From positions 1 through 50,754 of the forward strand of contig JAHOYV010000077.1 in the NCBI GenBank assembly GCA_019038745.1: a DNA stretch of 50,754 bases, read 5' to 3'. Below are positions 44,628 to 50,754 of this stretch, one piece after another; the first letter of the stretch is position 1; each line of letters begins with the position of its first letter. The notes beneath the pieces were generated by a model. The model was given only the letters and a program-made list of their open reading frames with translations. It searched no databases and was not told where the DNA came from. This DNA is from Gemmatimonadales bacterium. GTDB taxonomy: Bacteria > Krumholzibacteriota > Krumholzibacteriia > LZORAL124-64-63. The position numbers and the translations under genes are program-made.

Positions 44628-45701
44628 CTAATAGTTCTGAAAAAGTACAAGGTCGGCCAGGACCAGGGCCGCCATGGCCTCGACGATGGGAACGGCCCGC
44701 GGGACAACGCAGGGATCATGGCGGCCCTTGACCTCTAGAATCACAGGGTGTCCCTCGTAGTCGACCGTTTGCTGCGGCAGGCCGATGGTGGCTGGTGGTT
44801 TGAATGCGACCCGAAATTGGATGGGTTCGCCGTTGGTGATACCACCCTGCACTCCGCCACTGTGATTAGTGACTGTCCCCAGGGTGCCGTCCCCTCGGTC
44901 GGCGAAAGGGTCGTTGTGAGTCGATCCGCGCATCCGTGATCCTTTAAAGCCGCTGCCGATCTCGAATCCCTTGCTGGCCGGCAGGGACAACATGGCCCCG
45001 GCCAGCAGGGCCTCGGTTTTGGCGAAGACCGGTTCGCCAAGGCCAGCCGGGAGCCCCCGCACCACGCAGGCTACAACTCCCCCGACCGAATCAGAGGCGG
45101 CTCGGGTAGTTTGGATTTCTGCGGCAAATCTCTCGGCGGCCTCGGATTGGGGGCAACGCACTTCGTGAGCATCCACTTCATCACGAGTGACGGTCGCCGA
45201 ATCCACTTCTGCAGTTTCGGCGCCCACCGCATCCACCCAGGCGACGATCTCCACTCCCCAACGAACCCGGAGCAGCTTTTCCGCCACGGCTCCGGCGGCG
45301 ACTCGAGCCAGGGTCTCACGGGCACTGGCCCGACCGCCCCCACTGGCTGCCTGTATTCCGTATTTGGCTTGGTATGTGAAATCCGCATGGCTGGGCCGGG
45401 GAACCGTCTGCGTGTCGGCGTATTCGGCTGGACGCTGATCCTGATTGCGCACCAGAAAGGCCAGGGGAGTACCCAGAGTCAGGCCATCCCGCAGACCGGA
45501 AAGAATCTCCACCTGATCTGATTCATCGCGCTCCGTCGTCAGAACGCCCTGTCCGGGACGTCGACGATCCAAAGCAGGCTGGATGTCCGCTTCCGATAGT
45601 TCCAATCCCGGAGGGCAACCGTCCACCACGCAACCCATAGCAGGGCCGTGGCTCTCGCCGAAGGTGGTGACTCGAAACAATTGACCGAAGCTGTTGCTCA
45701 T
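44628..45701 (-). CDS. aroC: Chorismate synthase
   Basis: 357 residues, ATG 45701. Converts EPSP to chorismate with reduced FMN, the last shikimate step feeding aromatic amino acids and menaquinone. Signatures: [19 protein letters not shown], the Arg-rich [40 protein letters not shown] and the C-terminal [19 protein letters not shown]. All family motifs are complete. It lies 38 nt downstream of trmO start-to-end order on the same strand, and possibly shares a transcript with it. Confidence 0.96.
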   Translation of the reverse strand: MSNSFGQLFRVTTFGESHGPAMGCVVDGCPPGLELSEADIQPALDRRRPGQGVLTTERDESDQVEILSGLRDGLTLGTPLAFLVRNQDQRPAEYADTQTVPRPSHADFTYQAKYGIQAASGGGRASARETLARVAAGAVAEKLLRVRWGVEIVAWVDAVGAETAEVDSATVTRDEVDAHEVRCPQSEAAERFAAEIQTTRAASDSVGGVVACVVRGLPAGLGEPVFAKTEALLAGAMLSLPASKGFEIGSGFKGSRMRGSTHNDPFADRGDGTLGTVTNHSGGVQGGITNGEPIQFRVAFKPPATIGLPQQTVDYEGHPVILEVKGRHDPCVVPRAVPIVEAMAALVLADLVLFQNY

Positions 45702-45739
45702 CGATACGACCTCGTGGTTCTGGATTCCAATCCGGTCAT

Positions 45740-46219
45740 CTACTTGAATCTTCCATCAGCCTTCCGGTCTGATAAGTCATTGGATGAGCTTTCCAGCCAA
45801 CCAGTCTTCACATTTGATACTCCATCAAATTTAGGTACAAAGGGTTTTATGTCCAACAACGGTGTTCCATTGAGAATATCAATGTTCTCGACTTCAAGAG
45901 TACCGTCCTGAATCCCCAACAGTCGCAGTACTGAAATCCCAATGCTGTTGGGTCGCCGGGGCGCACGGGTGGAAAATACGCCGCGTGTCTGAGAATCCAT
46001 AAACGGCACAACCTCCAAATCAAACCCCTCGCTCCGGTGAAAATCGTATAGAACAATGATGTGGGAAAAGCCCTCCAGATCGCATAGTCCAGCTCGGAAT
46101 TCTTCAAGCACCTCCACCCTGCCTTTCGCGCCCTTGGCGCTTGCCGGCTGGATGGGCATGCCCTCTCGCTCCTGAAAGGGAGAATGAATGGTGCCGATGG
46201 GTCGGTAGGTAAACTGCAT
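45740..46219 (-). CDS. trmO: tRNA (N6-threonylcarbamoyladenosine-37-N6)-methyltransferase TrmO-like
   Basis: 159 residues, ATG 46219 with GGAGG upstream. Members methylate t6A37 in tRNA-Thr with S-adenosylmethionine through an unusual beta-barrel fold. The opening [38 protein letters not shown], and [18 protein letters not shown] are the family signature. The C-terminal PFVPKFD segment is also present, but the extra domain of E. coli TrmO is absent, so this is the short form. It reads toward aroC. Confidence 0.88.
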   Translation of the reverse strand: MQFTYRPIGTIHSPFQEREGMPIQPASAKGAKGRVEVLEEFRAGLCDLEGFSHIIVLYDFHRSEGFDLEVVPFMDSQTRGVFSTRAPRRPNSIGISVLRLLGIQDGTLEVENIDILNGTPLLDIKPFVPKFDGVSNVKTGWLESSSNDLSDRKADGRFK

Positions 46220-46377
46220 TTTGCCTCCGGAAGCAGGACTGCGACAAATTAATTGTGATGATTATCAACCCATATACCGGATTTAGCCAGATAATCCGGG
46301 CTTTTTCATCAACTCACCTCATTTCCAACCGATAACCCAGGAGTATAGTGCGACCCAGACAAGGAGGACTGTAGATA

Positions 46378-47280
46378 ATGGGCTTTTTCCCATTCAAAAT
46401 CGGGCTACTGGGATCAGTATTCATTGCTCTCAATATTGGTGTCTGCCAAGCCGACCAACTGTTGATTGCGCCCAATTCACTGACCCCGCCGGTGATAGAC
46501 GGTAAAGGAAACGACCCCGCCTGGTCACAAGTCCCCGGGATAACAACTCACGACACGGTGGCCGAAATTCCCTTAGAATTGAAAGCCGTCCATTCTGGAG
46601 ACAATATCTACTTCCTGGTACGTTATCCTGATTCCGACGAATCCAATTCTCACCGTAGCTGGGTATGGAACCAGAACCTCGGTACTTACAAGGCCGGACA
46701 CAATCGGGAAGACATATTCGTCTTCAAGTGGTTCCTGAATGGAGACGATTCGGATCTGACTCTCTCGTCCCCCGGACCCTACACCGCCGATGTGTGGTAC
46801 TGGAAAGCCTGCCGAACCAATCCGGAAGGCTACGCCGATGATAAGATCCAGCGGTTGAGTTTGGAACCCATGGATCACGCCCGCAGAATTCTCAGTAAAA
46901 CCGGTGAGACCAATTTTCTGATACGATTGGGCGATCAGGGAACTCCAGCTTATCAATCAAGGGTTGTAGTCACCAACCAGGGGCCGATCATCCCCCGTTT
47001 CGATTTGAAAAAGCCAACCGGGAGCCGGGCCGATGTCCAGGCCAAGGGTGTTTGGACGGATGGTTACTGGGTGATAGAATTCCGCCGCAACCTACGCACC
47101 GGCCACACCGACGACTTGCAGATGGATATCGGGCGTTCCTACCGATTCGGTGTCTCGCGGTATGAAATCTCAGGCCTCGATGTTGTGCCTGAATCCGACC
47201 AACCCAAGTTCTGGTGCGGGGAAATTTCTGAAATAATCACACTCGAATTCACCCGAAACGGGAAAGACAAGGCCTGGTAG
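46378..47280 (+). CDS. Periplasmic ethylbenzene-dehydrogenase-like haem/ligand-binding protein
   Basis: 300 residues, ATG 46378 with AGGAGG about 9 nt upstream. Signal peptide ends near CQADQ (residue 26). PVIDGKGNDPAWSQVP, YFLVRYPDSDESNSHRSWVW and the later WTDGYWVIEFRRNLRTG are typical of the EB_dh/DOMON-like beta-sandwich, whose relatives bind haem b in DMSO-reductase-type enzymes or act as sugar/haem binding modules. It abuts the hybrid kinase gene with no gap, so it may be that kinase's periplasmic sensing partner. No catalytic partner subunits nearby. Confidence 0.7.
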   Translation: MGFFPFKIGLLGSVFIALNIGVCQADQLLIAPNSLTPPVIDGKGNDPAWSQVPGITTHDTVAEIPLELKAVHSGDNIYFLVRYPDSDESNSHRSWVWNQNLGTYKAGHNREDIFVFKWFLNGDDSDLTLSSPGPYTADVWYWKACRTNPEGYADDKIQRLSLEPMDHARRILSKTGETNFLIRLGDQGTPAYQSRVVVTNQGPIIPRFDLKKPTGSRADVQAKGVWTDGYWVIEFRRNLRTGHTDDLQMDIGRSYRFGVSRYEISGLDVVPESDQPKFWCGEISEIITLEFTRNGKDKAW

Positions 47281-49251
<1,971 letters not shown>

Positions 49252-49316
49252 AACCTGGAACCCCATTCTGCCTGTTGCCCCCCTGTTTTTCGATGATCTT
49301 TCCCGGTCCAATTACC

Positions 49317-49351
49317 TAAAAATGCGTCCTCCGGTAATCCGGAGGACGCAT
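49317..49351 (-). terminator. Strong terminator after the 49384-50490 lipoprotein gene (minus strand)
   Basis: ATGCGTCCTCCGG (49322-49334) pairs perfectly with CCGGAGGACGCAT (49339-49351), 13 pairs around loop TAAT. On the minus strand the stem is followed by TTTTTAGG, a usable T-run. It also lies just after the convergent kinase gene. Confidence 0.85.
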
Positions 49352-49383
49352 AGGGTTCTGACAGAACTGACCGACTGAAACGG

Positions 49384-50490
49384 CTAATCTGCAGGATCCG
49401 GAAAAGGCGAGGTGAGCAGACCGGTGGGCATATCATCGCCGTTGAACATGCCCGTCTCGGGTGTCGCTACCTCCCAATTGGCATTGAGAGTTGCTCCCAA
49501 GTCAGAATAGTCCGGACCGAATACCTGAGTCAGATTTCCCCAAGGATCTTCCGGATCGGACGTTACAAAATTCGGCGAATCATACTGCTGGTATCGAAGG
49601 GCAAATTCAACATCCTTGTCGCCCGAACCAATTATGCTGCCGACGAACTCCGGCGAGGCCGCATACCAGGCCATACGGTAAGTGAACTCGCTGTCCCCTT
49701 CGGTGGCAAATTCGTAAATCCACTTGTCATAGACTTCTTCACCTGCGGCCAGCTTGCAGAAGAGCCCCTTGACCTCGATAGCATCGGTAACCAGATCCCG
49801 GTGGGCATAGAAGAGGAATGAATCCCGGCTCTGGAGTACTTCTCCCTCCACGTAGTCGTAGGCATGGAAGGCAAGAATCGTTTCGCTGGCCTCGGATTGC
49901 CTAAAACCAAAGTGAAGATCCATGCCCGGATCCTGGTCCGACTCGAATACCATTGTATAATCCAGGTCGACTGTCTCTCCCAGCAAATCCTGATAAGCTA
50001 CAGGAACAGCCAACAATTCCGTGCACGGAGTGATGACAACCGAGCCACCTCCGTTGTCCACGGTTTCCTCAGCAACCTCGCCCTCTTCCTGCTCCCCTGT
50101 AGTCGAGTCCTCATCAGCCAACTCGAATTCCCATTGAGCCAGGGCCTCTTCCATCATTACGACGACGCCATCAAGAGCATCGATGTTATAGTAGATCGAC
50201 ATCGGCTCGTTGTCGGAGAAGACCTTGCCGAGCAATGGGCATTCGCCACTGGTCCAGTCGTCGAGACTCTTCTGTGCCCCCTCGGCCACGAACACGGGGG
50301 GAGCCACCTCCGCCAGAAGTGCGCCATAGTCGCTCAGATTCAGGTGAACGGTTTCGGTTAAATCGGGGTTGGGAATCGGATCGGTGATGGTGTTGGAATT
50401 TTCCGGATCATCGCTTTCGCTACAGCCTGAAAAGCCGCACACAAGGGCCGGAATCAGACTCAGTATCAGGTACAATTTTTTTGTTTTCAC
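49384..50490 (-). CDS. Exported lipoprotein of unknown function
   Basis: 368 residues from GTG 50490, preferred because GGGAGG lies about 7 nt upstream and the signal peptide begins at once (KTKKLYLILSLIPALVCGF, lipobox FSGC). The mature protein is acidic (GCSESDDPENS, then many D/E), and contains a central tract of Glu (GEQEEGEVAEETV). No recognisable domain; a predicted mixture of strands around DLHFGFRQSEASETILAF suggests a beta-barrel or sandwich. It is a single-gene unit ending in the hairpin at 49317-49351. Confidence 0.7.
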   Translation of the reverse strand: MKTKKLYLILSLIPALVCGFSGCSESDDPENSNTITDPIPNPDLTETVHLNLSDYGALLAEVAPPVFVAEGAQKSLDDWTSGECPLLGKVFSDNEPMSIYYNIDALDGVVVMMEEALAQWEFELADEDSTTGEQEEGEVAEETVDNGGGSVVITPCTELLAVPVAYQDLLGETVDLDYTMVFESDQDPGMDLHFGFRQSEASETILAFHAYDYVEGEVLQSRDSFLFYAHRDLVTDAIEVKGLFCKLAAGEEVYDKWIYEFATEGDSEFTYRMAWYAASPEFVGSIIGSGDKDVEFALRYQQYDSPNFVTSDPEDPWGNLTQVFGPDYSDLGATLNANWEVATPETGMFNGDDMPTGLLTSPFPDPAD

Positions 50491-50680
50491 GCCAAGCCTC
50501 CCTGAAAAACAATGGTCGCTGGTTTTTGCCACCCTGTATATCGGCACCGTGGTAAAATACTTAACTCGTTTTAAAGAAAACCATTACCCGAGGTCATGGC
50601 GGGAGTTTCCGGTAGGGTTAAATACTAGTCTGCGTTCGGTGAGTTGTAGGAGACGTGGCAAAATATCGCCCATTTTCCTG

Positions 50681-50694
50681 TTCCCCCGGGGGAA
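50681..50694. repeat. 14-bp palindrome TTCCCCCGGGGGAA (copy 2)
   Basis: Identical to the palindrome at 6174-6187. Here it lies a few bases after the stop codon of the minus-strand partial gene, in a 209-bp intergenic stretch. It could be a protein-binding site or, given its position, the hairpin of a terminator (the minus strand continues into C/A-rich DNA without a T-run). Confidence 0.45.
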
Positions 50695-50699
50695 GAAAT

Positions 50700-50754
50700 T
50701 TACTCTCCATTAATGAAGTCGTCCCACTGCTGAACGGTGTTGAGATTGGCCAGG
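50700..50754 (-). CDS. C-terminal end of a gene running off the window
   Basis: On the minus strand the last 17 codons read LANLNTVQQWDDFINGE and stop at TAA (50702-50700). The frame is open to the window edge. Too short to classify. Confidence 0.4.
   Translation of the reverse strand, partial: LANLNTVQQWDDFINGE

Overview
The window looks like chromosomal DNA of a GC-rich, diderm, menaquinone-using bacterium. The diderm and menaquinone calls rest on an outer-membrane phospholipase A (PldA), a heptosyltransferase-type glycosyltransferase, many lipoproteins with lipoboxes, and a UbiE/MenG methyltransferase with no ubiquinone-specific genes nearby. A secreted subtilisin carries a dockerin module and a C-terminal PNP-type (FlgD-like) sorting domain, and a neighbouring gene encodes a cohesin-like protein. 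That mix fits uncultured members of the FCB group and related candidate phyla (Krumholzibacteriota, Eisenbacteria, Latescibacterota), but the assignment is inference. I saw no mobile element, CRISPR array, rRNA or tRNA.

The most interesting signal is recoding. Two genes in the first 10 kb are each split by a single in-frame TGA followed by a hairpin of bacterial SECIS type at the right distance. (1) At 395-1879 an 11-haem cytochrome lipoprotein has TGA at 626-628. It lies between a TetR-type regulator and a four-domain rhodanese lipoprotein, an arrangement that recalls the Geobacter ext selenite/tellurite and electron-transfer cluster (ExtKL and ExtH). (2) At 8281-9513 an exported thioredoxin-TPR protein has TGA at 8476-8478, exactly where the first Cys of the CxxC motif should be, giving UxxC. 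Other genes here end in TGA, so this is not a change of genetic code.

Layout. 1-3990: TetR (partial), selenocytochrome candidate, multi-rhodanese lipoprotein, terminator. 4019-8143: small helical protein, a class II aminoacyl-tRNA synthetase-like orphan, a SMUG1-type uracil-DNA glycosylase and an amidohydrolase lipoprotein. 8281-13990: Sec-thioredoxin candidate, biotin-protein ligase, and the sodium-pumping oxaloacetate decarboxylase operon oadG-oadA-oadB with terminator; the ligase presumably biotinylates OadA. 14090-19849: TrmJ, an HPt protein, a PP2C phosphatase, MenG, an HDOD-receiver-GGDEF protein and an ACT-domain protein, with several signalling genes. 20301-24706: 5'-nucleotidase, polytopic membrane protein, NAD-type isocitrate dehydrogenase family enzyme.

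24785-31028 is a minus-strand cluster of five exported proteins: HExxH peptidase, cohesin protein, TPR lipoprotein, small lipoprotein and dockerin-subtilisin. 31206-34242: acylating aldehyde dehydrogenase overlapping a YfiH-type enzyme, then a ZIP metal transporter. 34416-41165: two paralogous exported proteins, a six-bladed propeller protein, a LysE exporter, GT9, a DUF6165-like protein and a TPR protein. 41505-46219: PldA, an S9 peptidase lipoprotein, chorismate synthase and TrmO. 46378-49251: an ethylbenzene-dehydrogenase-like periplasmic protein abutting a hybrid histidine kinase. The window closes with a lipoprotein and the last codons of a further minus-strand gene.
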